Origin: Cyanoderma ruficeps
Taxonomy: Eukaryota > Chordata > Aves > Passeriformes > Timaliidae
Length of the DNA: 64,000 bases
Reading direction: 5' to 3'
Assembly (NCBI GenBank): GCA_008694505.1
Contig: VZDJ01000116.1
Location: forward strand, 23,493,501-23,557,500
Positions 26,106 through 39,095 of this stretch are shown here, one piece after another; position 1 is the first letter of the stretch, and the number at the start of each line of letters is the position of its first letter. Under the pieces are notes generated by a model. That model searched no databases. It was not told where the DNA came from and saw only the letters and a program-made list of their open reading frames with translations. The position numbers and the translations under genes are program-made.

Positions 26106-27657
26106 AATAGTGAAAGGATGTACTCAGTACCTAAAAGCTGCTATATTTAACTGGAAAAATGAGTGACCACTGTTTACTACTACAAAATCCATGTAATTGG
26201 TCCATGACAAAAAAAACCCCCTAGTATTTACTTCCACTCAAGCAGCTAAGAGTCCTTCCTATACTTCAAATACATATTTTTCGAAATTTCATCCAAGATT
26301 CCTCATTGTCATTTTTGAGAAATTACAGCAAATTACTAAGGATCTCCATCCATGGTTGAAAATATTTTTTGTATAACAATGAAGTCATTACTCTTTTTGT
26401 TCCTGTAAATTTCATGAGAGCAAGAAACAGAAGCACAATAAAAAATCTCTTTCATAACTGTTGATTAGAAAATATGGCCTGCAGAAGTCTAGCTCTCTTT
26501 GCACTTTGCACATTAAGAATCCAAATACGTTACCAAAGCTGGGATTTTAACCCCCCACAGCTTTAGCACAAAGAAGCACATTAATAAGCTACAATTCAGA
26601 TTTGCATTTTTTAATAAGCAAGGGGATCAAAGAAAATATGAATGCTGAAGGGATGTTAAATCATGTGCAAATTCAAACATCAAGGTATACTACAGGATGA
26701 AGACACATTTGCACTGAAGCGAGCGTAGTAAGGCACTCCAAAAGTTGTGGTGAACAAAATGAACTCCTTTTGAACTGTGTGCAGGCACCCAGCGAGTCTA
26801 GGAGAGCAGCAGATACACTGGAGTTACACCAAATATTTTGTGTATTTGATTCTGAATGGTTGATGGCAAATTAGCTGGGATGGTGGAGGACCAGCAATGG
26901 AAGGATTCATCTTTCTAATAACCAGGACTGTTCTCATTAAAGACTCTGAGCTGCTTCTACCTGAAGATGGGCGTATTTTAGTAGGCATGTACTGTCATGC
27001 AGACAGCAGGATGGCCTCTCTCACTGAGGTGGCCACACTGCTGCAATTTACTGGGTGCAACCATCAGTCTGGGCAGCCCAAGCACCGTGGGCTGGTACAA
27101 AACTTTTCTGAGGCCCTGCCATTAAAAAGAGCTCTGTCTGCACTTCACACCCCACCAGGAAGCTGAGATATGTCCCAGCCAGCAGAATGCAAACCAGCAC
27201 CAACATTTCAGCTGCTCCTACACACCCAGGGCGGCTGACAGGTGCATAAAGGGACAGAGAGTTGTTGAAAAGGGCACCAAGAAAACAAGGGGGAAACAGC
27301 CTTGACAGGCTAATGACAAACATTCTTTTCTGTAAAGCTGTTTTACATTTTTTGAAGAATTGAGTTCATAAGCTGAAGCTGCCTCCAGGCATGACCAGCA
27401 TTTACTCATCAGATCTCCACAGGCCTCAATGACCTTGGCAGTCTTACAAGGACCATATTTTTACATGGATGAACTGTTCATGAACAATTTCTCCAAACAG
27501 GATTTCTATCAATGTCAGGCACACTTCTCTTTTCATTCTACTTCCCTTTCCTTGATTAAACATATTTATAGTGGACATTAAAGAGAAGAAAACAAGTGTT
27601 CACCAACATGCAAATTCAGTAAAATTAGATCAATCAATCACAGAACTAAACCAGTGT

Positions 27658-27699
27658 CTGCAGTTATCACACCCCTCACTGCAGTTATCACACTCCTCA
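27658..27699 (+). repeat. Tandem duplication, 21 bp x 2
   Basis: ctgcagttatcacacccctca is followed at once by the same 21-mer with one change (c to t). A recent local duplication is the simplest explanation. Confidence 0.85.
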
Positions 27700-28774
27700 C
27701 TGCTGCACACTTTGTCCCTCTGCCTCTCCCGGTGATTTACTTTGGAAGTTCATCAGGACAGGGTTTATCTCACAGCAATGTTTGTGTACAGCCTGGCAGA
27801 ATGGAGCCCTGCTCCCAAAGAGCTCTTGAGCATTATGCAATAAAAATGATTCATATGTGGATCATCTCCATCACTCTCACAGAGAGTGACAGAAGATAAT
27901 ACCTTCTGAAGGAATCGCTTTCAACACTTCAGTGTCAGCATGCAGCAATGGTCTTTGCTTATTTTAAACTTCCAGCCTAGGAGTATCCCATGAATTTTGA
28001 GGGAAAAATGCTTGATGTAATTGTTGTATGCAAAGAACTATACTGTCTGCTTGCAATTAGGCTCAAAATTCAGAGTAACTCTGTTTTTCTAAGAGATGTC
28101 AAATTCTGTCTCATTTCATAGACTTTTCCCATCTTCAGAAAAGACCAATGCAGAACAAGGAATCTAATTTACAGCTCCTGAAGCATCACACTGAGAAAAT
28201 GAGGCTGGCATTTATTCTTTGTCAGTATAAGCAATGAACAACAGAAATCTATGTATTAACTAAAGAAAGAAGTCTGTCCTAGCGCCCATGGAGAAGCCTC
28301 TACTCAAACACAAATACTGCATTTACAAGCCGAATTCAAGATTTAGTTCTTAATTAGCATTGTCTACACTTGTACTAACAGCAAATTAATTTGATCCCAT
28401 GTCACATACACACCCATCTTGCTCCACTGAGTTCAATGGAGAGGAAGAAGGCAAAAAATGTCCTGGAAAGCAGCTTTTATTGGTTGCTGTCAGACAGGGA
28501 TAGATGGACAGCTGCTCTGATTCATTGCAGAAATCTTTCTACTCTTAAATTCCTAACACATGCATAAATCATAGGAGGCTGAACAGAGCAGTAACTCTTT
28601 TTTCTGAACATTGTTTTGTTCTTTTTAGTGGAAAATAAACTTGGACAAAACCATCACCAGAAAAACTTGTAAGAACTTGCCCTAATGATTTCCAATAATA
28701 TATTTATTAGGTCATATTCTTAGTCATAAAAATACAGTAAAAATGGACAAATTTTCCACTTTGAAAGCAATAAA

Positions 28775-28795
28775 TGAGTTAAATTTTTTAACTCA
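28775..28795. repeat. Perfect 9-bp inverted repeat flanked by a short direct repeat
   Basis: tgagttaaa, loop ttt, tttaactca, with gcaataa on both sides (starting near 28767 and 28796). It is small and AT-rich; the flanking direct repeat may be accidental. Confidence 0.6.
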
Positions 28796-31429
28796 GCAAT
28801 AAGTCAGCTGGTGCCCTGTGAAAATTTTAAAGCTTGGCTGCCTGACTGTAAGATGTCACGGGTATCTCATCTCTGGTATCACATGGCACAGCAATCATCT
28901 GGGTACAAACTTGTATCGCTCACTGGGACAGATCTGTCAAGCTTTTGACTTGGTAAAAACAAATGGCTATAAAAATCAACTTGGGTTTATGAACATGGCC
29001 CACAGAAAGTACAAAATAAACGTTTATGCAAATCAGTTTCCAGTACAATATCTGAAAACAAGCAACAGACAATTAAAAAAAATGGTGCTTGACCTAGTAG
29101 TATTCAATATATTTTAAATATTTTGTAGTATGCACTGTTACATGTCTAATTCAGGAAGTGCTCCATGTAGCTGTTGAAACAATACTGTATATTAATGTCA
29201 AATCTTACCAGACGCTGGTTTAGCTCAGCCAAATGGGAAAACAAAAAAAATACCATAAAACTCTAATTTTTTTGTAAAGCACTATCACTAGATACAGAGC
29301 ATGAATACTGAATTGTAAACTAACTAGAATAACAGAAGCAGCCTTTTAATGAATGTAATTCATCATGACAATGTCAATGCGATTCATGTAATGGGGCCAC
29401 ATGTCAGAAAAAAGGAAATTACAGGTCATTAGGGTAAGTTAAAATTATGTAATGGGTTTGAATGATTTTCTTCATTTTGCTAAGAATTTCTCAGATTTTT
29501 CTTTTTATATCTTAAATTTTTCTTTAAAATCTCAGACCATTCTTCTAGACTCCAACCAGTTTTAACTTGGAAAATGACAAGCATGAGTTGTAAGGCTTTG
29601 TCTGATTATGTAACATCTGTAGCAATTAGAAAAGGAACGAAAACCCTTCATGAATCTACTATGAAAAACCCCTTCTTTTTGTTAATGTAACTATACACAC
29701 AAGTCCCTTTTTTTACCACAGATTTTTAGTAAACATACAGCTGGGTAAATTTTGTGCCTTGGAGATACAAACAAAAAATGACAAGCAAGACAAGGCACAA
29801 GAGTTTAGAGGACAAAAATGAAGATTTTGTAGGCAGAGGAGGGAGCTTAGGGATAATACGATATAAAAGAACAAAATCAGAACACCATACAAAAATGTGA
29901 TTTATCCTAAGGTCTTGGTTAACATTGCAAATAAACAGACCTAGGAATTTTCGCAAGCCTTAAAAGAATGTCCCAAATATTAGAAGAATGGGGTTTTTTG
30001 TGGATCCTCAAAACCAAATTCTAATAAAGCTTTTAAGGTAACTTTATTCATTCTTAAGAAAACGCTTTCATGCATTTTAGAGGAGAAATTCCAACCAGTC
30101 TTGAATGATGTCTAGAGTAAGTCTAAAACTTATATTTTCATCCACTCAAAGCCATGCCCCCAGTCTGACAGAGTTCCCAGTAACATTTACAGAGGAAGCC
30201 AAGGTTAATTTTTTTCAAATGTGGACAGTTCAAATCAACTCTTATCCCATTTAAGTCTTTTCTTCTTAAAACGACATTTTTTTGAGGAAATAAACTTGAA
30301 AAGGCTGAACACTTCACTTTCCAGCGGTGAAACAATGATCCACAAACCATAAACTAATATACAACTTTATACAGCATGACAAAGACTACTTTAAAGTCTA
30401 CCTTGCTGTAAGGGCCAAAATTCTAAAAATAAATTATATGATTGGTATAAATGAATGATCATTGTACAGTATTTTAAAAGTCTTTAAGCCACATTTAGAA
30501 ATTTCAGAGTGGTATGGACCATTTAGCCATACACAGATTTATGCTACTCTTCTGCCTACTGTTTTTAATTAGTTACTCTTTTAACACGTTCTCTTTGAAA
30601 GCAGAAAGGCATATGTCAATAACAACCACGAACGATTAATTCCGCTACAGGATCTTAATTTACTAAGCAGGTAACAAGAATTTGTCTAAGTTGAGTCCTA
30701 AGGATATTATGAATGTTAATAGATGGCCAGGTCACTGTCTGCTTTAATCTGATAAACATGGTGATGTTTTTTATTATTAAAATGTGGTTCCCTGAAGTAT
30801 GGATTTAAAAAGATGAAAGAATAAAGCAAAGAGAGATTGATGAGATTCAGCTTCGTGCTGCACTGCATAGAAGTAACCCCAGTGGCATGCAATCTAGGAC
30901 TGCTTCAGAAAAAGCAGATGAAATATCTGAGTAGAACAGGCCTCCAGTAAGGTGAACTCCTTCCAGGTGTGCATTGTAGGGAGAGAACTCCAGGGAGGAA
31001 GGAGTTGTGTGCAGGACATTTGCAGGCAAGGCCTGTGACGCCAAACTGCAGCAACGGGTTAATCATGGAGACAGGCAGAGCCCTGCCAAGAGGTCTGGTG
31101 GCATCAGGTCTGCTCTGTGGGTCTTTAATTATTAGCTCCAGCACCCCAGTGCCCCAATCAACCAGAGACAGAGAGTGCATGCTAAGGGAAACATGGCCTC
31201 AGCAGAACAAAGATATGTAAAACTCATTAGCATCTGGGAAAATTATTTCAGTGTCTTTGGGTCCTGTAACAATTCATAAGGAGCTAATCAGATTCCTACT
31301 TTCCATTAATATTCTTCTAGGGCAATACTATTTAAAAACTCTCTTTGCATGCTTTTCAGTATTCCAGCTTGGAATGTCATGTTACCTTCAGGAATAGTCT
31401 TTCAAACAAACCTACTCTGAGAACTAAGG

Positions 31430-31479
31430 CAAACCACTTTGTGGCTGAGACACGACGTAAGATATTTCCATCCATGACC
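31430..31479 (+). repeat. Copy 1 of an unnamed dispersed repeat
   Basis: About 50 bp ending in atttccatccatgac is shared in the same orientation with 35139-35187. The matching parts are the caaac..tt..tggctgaga segment and the gtatttccatccatga segment. By hand, identity is about three quarters. I do not recognise the family. Confidence 0.5.
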
Positions 31480-31500
31480 AAAACTCATGGTTGTGGAGCT

Positions 31501-31574
31501 TTTTTGTTTTGGTTGGGGGGGGTGGTTGTTTGTTTGTTTTTGTGTTTTTTGTTTGTTTGGTTTTTTTTTTTTTG
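31501..31574 (+). repeat. G/T-only low-complexity tract
   Basis: About 70 bases made almost wholly of T and G, with a run of eight G, a (TTTG)n section and a terminal T run. It lies just after copy 1 of the unnamed dispersed repeat. Confidence 0.85.
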
Positions 31575-34500
31575 AGATTGTTCAGTTAAGCTATCCTTGT
31601 ACGTGGAATGAAAAAACAAACAACCCCCAAAACTTTACTGGCCAAAACTGGACACTTTAACCAAAATGACATTTAACAGATGATGTTCTTGTTCTGCATA
31701 AATGCATCAACACATGGAGATATCCACACAGACACACACTGGTCATCCAGTGGAATGTGGAACTCAACGCACTGCTGTCCAGTAACATTTTGTAACCAGG
31801 ATTAAGTGCAGTGAGACTTTACACTGTTCAGCTGCTACAGCAAGTGAGCTGATAATTGTTCTTCCGCTCCCTCATGAGAATGTAAGTACCAAAGCACAGC
31901 AGTCTCTGCTGTAATATGGAGTACTGAGGGAGACTGAGAGACAACTGGAGAGAGAACATGAAAAATGGCAGAGGGCACTTAGTAATGAATAAAGAAAAAA
32001 AAAACCCACCAAAAGACAACGCTGCTAATTTCCCAAGGGTTTGGTATATTTAACTGTCACATCTGGAACCCATGTTTAAGTGTCATTAAGGGAGCTGGTT
32101 TTCAAAGAAGGTTATAAACTGAAGTGTTGTGAAATCACTCTGCAGCACTGTTTACACAGCAGAGTGGCTGCAGGTTTTACAGCTGTGAGCTGGATCCCGA
32201 CAGCCACAGAAACCAGTAACCCCACGGGGATGCTCACGCTGATATTCTTCCCATCACATAAAAGGGATGCTCACAAAAGCAAAGCAGCTTAACACCAGCC
32301 AAGGAGTTTCAAAGTCTCCGGCACTGCTCTAGAGCTATTAGTACAACAGCCTCTCCCGGGCCAAAAAAACCCAAGTACACCTCCAAGTACTGCTTTACAG
32401 ATTCTCATCATGATAACTGCACTCCAGGCAAGGGAGTGCCTGAAAGAGCCCGAAGGACAACAGGAGGAGTTTTGGTGATGTGACACTTGAAACGCACTTC
32501 ACATACAAAACAGTCTTTGTTTTCAGAGATCTACCAAAATGTAGGTCTCAGTTTATTAAAGAAAATTTTTAGTCCAAAAAAACATCTTCTAAAGGCATTC
32601 AAGGTTACTGGGAACTTTGAATTGGTAGAAGGTTTCAAGATTCAACATTTATTCATCTGTGCCTACCTGCACTTCACACTGAATTCAAAAGCCCCAAAAA
32701 CAAACAAACAAGCAAACCTAAGTAGGTTTTTTTTGGGTGTTTTTGGAAAGGTCAAAAGCTCTTTGATTACACACAGCATTGGTGAAGTGCTTTGGACTGC
32801 TAGTGTAAACATCGTTAGCATTATGGTAAAGATGAAAAGATGGAGAGAGGCAGACGAGGTACAAACAAAGACACTGAATTTCTTTTGCAAATGCATATGT
32901 GAGTTCTGCATGTGCTAGTTTGCTCTGAGCTATGTTAGGTCATGCTGTGTGACACACATTTGATTTGATTCAGGATTTAGAAGGACACACCTATCAAAGT
33001 ATGTTTATAAACTGCCTGCAGAATTAGTCAACTGAATTTCGCCTACATTTGAAGTGGATGTGGGATGTTTATTTGTAGACCCAAAGGCTAACCTAAGTCA
33101 ATGAATGTTGCTGGATTCATTTTTTTTTTGTAGGAGAAACAACTGGTGTTCACTGTATTGCCACCATATTTATCACTATTTTGTCTCAAAATGGGAACTT
33201 GGATGTTAAGACTATTAACACAATACAATGCAACTTAGTTGCTTAATTACTGCTTTTAAATTGTAGCATGTCAACGACAACAAGACAAATTAAACCCCAA
33301 AATGAATTGATCTGTTTACACGCGCGCACAGGAATACTGGGACAAGTGACATTGCCGTTATAAAACAACATTTACGCTTGAGTAAATGAGGTGTTGCACT
33401 CTGTTGGAAGAGCAACTGCATCTTGGAGAGCACTGTATAAAACAGCAGCACACATTGTTTGTGTTTACAGAAATTCATACTTTCATTTCCATCTAGTAGT
33501 GCATGGGTCTGTACCAGCCAATTTTTACCTGATGAAAAGGTGTTCCCAGTAACACCTATGGGCTTTCATCTGTTTAGAGACTTCTTTTGTGTCAGTGTCT
33601 TCAGAAAGGGGACAAACAAAAAGAAAGTGTAAGGACTGGAAGGGATTATTCCTGTATAAGGGTAGCTTAGCATACATTCCCATCTTCCTTTTGTGTGCTA
33701 TCCTAGTCTGGGTTGTGTCCATGCACCTAAGGACCCCAAATCCCTTTCCCTATGGTATTTCTAGAATGAGATACCACACACAGCCACGCTGGAGCTGAAC
33801 TTCTCAGGCTGCAAGAAGAAAACATGCTCTGCAGGTGACGTCTGATGGGTGAGCGCAATCTGTCCAGTTTTAATTTAGTTGACATACCAGGTTAGATTTT
33901 TAATTCTGTGTTTATCTGCAGACAAAAGACTACATTCTTAAAAACAAGCCTGAACTGCTGAAGTGAAACAGAGATCGAAATGCTAATTGAGTCTTCTCCC
34001 AGAAAGGTTTTGCTTAGATCTGTGAGAATACAAAAGGCCAGTTAATCGAAATATATGCAGTAAATTTTGTTTATTCAGTTCAAATCATATAGACAGGTTA
34101 ATTAAAAATTCACAAAGGATTTGTTTTCTCTGTATCAAGCCTAAGGGTTCTTAGCGTTGTGTTTAAACAGGTGCACATAAGAGCAATGAATATGATATGT
34201 ATCCTGAAACAGGAATTTTAAAAGAAAATCAATATCCCAGGCAAGAGAATAAATGGAATTTATCACTTGTGCATGCAAATGAGAGGGTAGTTGGGATAAG
34301 AGCAAATGCAAATTTCTTATTCCTTTTGTAGTCTAGTCCATTCTGAGATTTCAGATTTCAGCAGCTCTAATGAGCTGATAAAGATCTGGATCATGATGTG
34401 CTGGGTTTGGCTCCAGAACACAGGAGCAGCATGTGAGAGGTGCTGCATCCCTCCCACGGGGCAGAAGGCCAAGGGCCACGCAGAGCTGGATTCCATCCCT

Positions 34501-34593
34501 ATGGAGCCCAGAGAACAAATAAGGCACTGACAAGGAACAGGTAAGCTCGGGCAAATTCCTCTTGGAATTCACCTGGGATACCAGAACAACCCA

Positions 34594-34640
34594 ATTTGGA
34601 AGTGACCTTGAGGGATCATCTGGCCTAACCTCACTTCAGC
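34594..34640 (-). mobile_element. Short CR1-like 3' end fragment
   Basis: The piece aatttggaagtgaccttgag followed by ggatcatctggcctaacctc resembles the CR1 3' terminal region read in reverse (ttggaagggacctt, gatcatctagtccaacc). Only about 45 bp are recognisable. The next 100 bp may be a diverged continuation. Confidence 0.55.
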
Positions 34641-35138
34641 ATTCTGGGGATTGCAGTGAGTGTCACAAAGGGACTGGACTTTCCAGAGGTACTACAGGTC
34701 TGCCACTGAGACCAGCTCCAGGGGAACCTGGTCTTTTCACACCCTGAAAACACCTTTTTTAAATGCAAGTAAGTATTATTCTTATTTGAGATGTGTTGCT
34801 ATAAGTAATTTCTTATGTCCAGATCCAAAGCATGTAGGCTCCCAAGAGGATGAAATAGGGGGACTGGAACTCCACTTGCAGGTACTTTGTTTGACTGAGG
34901 CCCTGGAGTTTAAGTTGATTCTCACCCAAGCCAGGAATATTACAGATTTTATAAGTAAAAACACTGATGTGCCATTGACTTGCATTTTCTATTTTCCCAC
35001 AGCCATAAAAGGCCATTTAATATTCAAATTGTTTAATCTAATCTGGGAAACTCCTCTAGCTGGCAAACTTGAAAGAAACAGCTCTGTCCTCCAGAGAAGG
35101 AGAGAAAGATCAGCTTTAACCAGCAGAAGGCGGATGGT

Positions 35139-35187
35139 CAAAACAATTTTTGGCTGAGAGATGACACAAGGTATTTCCATCCATGAA
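35139..35187 (+). repeat. Copy 2 of an unnamed dispersed repeat
   Basis: This is the partner of 31430-31479. tggctgagagatgacacaag then gtatttccatccatga follows the same order as the first copy, 3.7 kb away. Confidence 0.5.
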
Positions 35188-36508
35188 GGGGAAATTTCCA
35201 CCCCTGACAAGGGCCTCTGCAGAGGCAAATGCAGACAGCAGGACACAGCTCACAAACAGAACATTGAAGAATTGTCTCCAGTGGTAACCACTCTAAGCAA
35301 GGGGCACAATATTAATATCTAACTGACCCTGCTGAAGTAACACTTTCTGCATCCATGCTCTGGAATTCCATGCTCCTGACAAAGTAACTTTCAAGAATGG
35401 AAAAGGATGGCCTTAAATGCATTCACAAAGGAGATGAACATTGAAGAACAAAGTTTTTTGGGGTGGAGTAGCAGAGGAGAGGCGATGAAAGCAGTAAATG
35501 TGTAAATATACGGTGACCTAGCACACAAACAAATGGAAACAAACAGGTGATGAATCACACAATGTGAGTAGTTTAGAAAAGTATTCATATAACATGCAGA
35601 AACACTGCCTAGAAGATACCTAAAAATATTACATGATGATTTTGTTCACATAGCATCCTGAGTATGGAAATATGGTTTACGAAAGATGTAACAAGTTTTC
35701 AAATCATACCATTTCTTCCTCCCCTTCTTTTACAAGTAAGAAATTTTACTATATAGCACCCACTTTTTACCATTTCTCTGGACACCACAACAATATTAAA
35801 AAAAACCAAGCAAGAACAATTAATATCTCAGCAAGCACAGACAATTCTGCTACTACAGGCTGATCTGGAAGCTCTCTTTTGCAAGAGGGGAATTGCAACC
35901 ATTAATTCTTTCAGAACACAAACTTTAATGAAAATAAAAAGCACACTGAGTGCAAAATGGTATACCAGCTTACCTCATGTCTTACTTCTCAATAAAAGCA
36001 ATGTTTTTTTCTAGAGATATTCAACAAACCAAACTCATCTTGAGTTAGTGGCAGCTGGGGAAATATGACAACTCTGAAAATCACTTTGTTCTGAGTACCT
36101 CGAGAGGAACTGAAATGCGTATCTTCACAAACACAGGCTTGACAAACTTGTCCACTCTTCCCCAGCCCTTTTAGCTACAACAGTAACCTCCCAAAAGCAA
36201 AGTGCAGGTAAAGAAAATGCAGAATTTTCTTTCTGAAACAGCTGGGGCGGAGGTGTTTGACCCAAATCAAAATCCCTACCCAAAATATAATTGAGGAAAG
36301 CACACAACCACCTCCCAGCTGCTGCTTACAGCTTTTAACGTGGAAAAAAACACTAAAATTGACAAGACTCCTGTCACAACACAGATGCTATTAAGAACTG
36401 TGCAGGGCTGCTGCAAAGCTTTCAGAAGTCATGCCATTTTCATGCTGCTGTAAACTGGGGAATCTCAGAACTGAAGCACAGGTTAGAACCAGCTTCACTT
36501 TTAAAAGG

Positions 36509-36542
36509 AAAAAAAAAAAAAAAAAACCAGNAAAAAAAAAAA
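36509..36542 (+). repeat. Two poly(A) runs joined at ccagN
   Basis: A run of about 18 A, then ccag, N at 36531 and a second A run, followed by cccagcag. The repeated 'A-run plus ccag' on both sides of the N suggests that the join may duplicate the same sequence. Confidence 0.85.
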
Positions 36543-37372
36543 CCCAGCAGAATTGGAGCCAGAGCAGTCTGCAGTGGCTGGGACCCCTCCTTTCCAACCC
36601 CATAAAATAAAGCAAGATTGAACATTGAACAGTAGAGGGGCTGTGATCTTTACCCAGTCCAGAAGGGCTGAGGAAAGGCAGAAGTGTGAAGGCAGAGAAC
36701 CTGAGGAGGACACTTCACCGTCCATTTCAGGAGTGAGTATGCAAATCTGAGCATACAGACAGAAGTGCAGAGAAGCAAAAGAGGTGCCAAAAGAGGTGTA
36801 ATCTTTGAGAGATTAACACTTAAAAGTTTGTGTCAAGTCTAGGCTTAGAAGGAGCTCATAAACAAAAGCTGCAAATGTGAAAAAAAGAGGAAAATTACAC
36901 CTCCTCAGAGACGCTGTCAGGTCAAACTTTTGGCGCTTGGTTTCTTTTTCAACTTTAAATGCACTTCACTTCCAGCAGACACCTAGAACCAGTTTTCCAG
37001 CAATTTTATAAACACATCTGTGCTGGCTTTTAGCTGGAAACTAAGCACTTAACCCAGAATGACCAAGTTCCAGACTCCTGCTCAGCTACTACTAAAGAGA
37101 GCTACAAAGTCCATAAGCACTTTATTTACAGCTCCAAAGTTTTCCAGGGTTGGAGGTTAGACCTTGGGTTCTCAGCCATGGCTAGACTGCCTCTCTCACG
37201 TTGCTAAACTGCATTCCAAGTTCACTCTGCACTCGTCCATAACCTCACTGCCAATGGGTAAAGCAGCTTTCCATTTAGTTGATAACAATGTCCCTCAAGA
37301 TCCACAAAGGAAATGTTCTCTCTCTCAGACCTAAGAAGCTTAAAGTCTACCGGAATTTATTTGAACTTGCTT

Positions 37373-37428
37373 AATAAACTGTGCGCTGTTAAAATGTGGT
37401 CATTTTAACGTGGCGCCGGGACAGGAAA
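37373..37428 (+). mobile_element. Possible LTR end followed by a primer-binding-site-like sequence
   Basis: AATAAA at 37373-37378 is followed by a short U5-like stretch that contains a perfect 9-bp inverted repeat (37388-37396 and 37401-37409, loop tggt). Then tggcgccgggacaggaaa begins at 37411. That 18-mer agrees at 14 of 18 positions, by my count, with the retroviral primer-binding site complementary to tRNA-Lys. No gag- or pol-like frame follows; the downstream 66-codon frame is ordinary. This could be a remnant of an old element or chance. Confidence 0.3.
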
Positions 37429-39068
37429 CGAGACAGTGACAGTCATCCCATTCAGTTATTTCTGTTAAATGCAAAAGCAATTCTTGGAGCAGAACTTGGA
37501 GCTGTATTCCACTTCCCCAGGAGAAGGCTGACCACTACATTAGAGAACCATTATCACTCTTACATCCTCTCAGCTTCTTTTTGTCACAGGGTGTAAGTCC
37601 TTGTAGGGCCTAATTAATTTTGCTGCCCTGACATAATGTAAGTGTCCAAATACATTTATGCAGTTTCCAAGTAGGGGAAGAAAAAAAAAAAATTAAAGGA
37701 GGATACTTGAACCTAGCAAAACTACCCTCCCCCTCAAGTTCTTGAAATGTATCCATCACAGCACTGTCTCACCACTTGAGGGCACAAGAAAATCCTGATT
37801 TAATGGCCAGGGCTTGGAAGAAATCCAAAACATCAAACCCCAAGCCTAGTTAAAAAGTACCTACTATTGTGTAGGACTTATTCTCAGCGCTATGCAGATC
37901 TTAAACTAAAATAAAGACAGAATTGTACGCTGCTCGTTCAAAAGAAAAGACCTTATTTTTTGAGAACAAATTGTATGTGACTTTAATAGTATGAATTCTG
38001 TCAAGTTGTCCATAGAATAAATTTGCACACAGTTCAACATAACATGTGCACATTAAATAGGATTTGGCATTAAAAGACCCAACATTGAATGGAAATCGAA
38101 AATAAATGCCCACATTCTCCCCAGAAGACTATTCACCCCAAGGCCTTAGGCATTAATTTAAGTGAATGAGGAAGCCACTAGGGCAGCTGTCGGTAGCTTA
38201 TTTGATTTGTGAATAAACAATGGCTTCATTTTAAATGCTATTTACTCCTACTACATACTAATGTCAGAATTGAACACACAAAAAAGAACAGACTATTCAA
38301 AACCACGTATTTTTAAGAAATCTTTTATACTGCAAAGTTCTTCACTTCAACATGGCAGGAAAACAAAATTGTAAGAACTTCTGGTGCATTGCTGATTTTA
38401 ACTGCTGCTAACGTTAAGAAGGCCTGAGATTGTATCTTATACTTAATTGATATTGTGCATTTGGCTGTATATTAATGAGAACTTAGGGTATCATAGGTCA
38501 TTCCAATAAAATCTTTGGGCTTGTCAGCTTGAATTATGTATCTTTACATCTGCAGAAAACAGTGGCAACATGATAATTACAGTAGTTGATACATGTTGTT
38601 ATAACTTGTTAGTACAATCAGGTACATCATGTCCAAAGTGCAGATGCCAATCCAGTCTGGCACTAATAATCCATCAAACAGATTATTAATTAAGAACAGT
38701 TTCTATGCAAAGAGGAGCATTTAGCTGCACAATGAATTTTCAGATTGGATCACAGCAATTTCCTCCTGATATTATGAAGACTTAATTACAACACAAAACC
38801 ATCTCCCTGGCACTCCAAGATGAAAACGAAGACCTTTACCCTATACATCCATATAAACAATGCTGAACTTCATGTGTAGGTGTGCCTGTGGGTTTTCAGA
38901 TAATTACACACAGAACCTCATTCAACTAGTTAGGTTTCATCTGAAACATCCTCATAGTACCAGGATTCTTATTTATAAGTAGGTTTTGTCCTGGGCAGGG
39001 TTCAGAAAGAAACTGCTTACAAAGATGCAGCCCTGTACAGTCTTTTTCCAGCAGAATACCCATGCTAA

Positions 39069-39095
39069 ACAAAGTTAGTTTCCATCTAACTTTGT
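39069..39095. repeat. Perfect 10-bp inverted repeat
   Basis: acaaagttag (39069-39078), loop tttccat, ctaactttgt (39086-39095). This is a short hairpin with no known role. Confidence 0.7.

Noticed and set aside
34660..35157. 165-codon open frame, plus strand
   Set aside because: It partly follows a CR1-like fragment and contains copy 2 of the unnamed repeat near its end. No recognisable domain.
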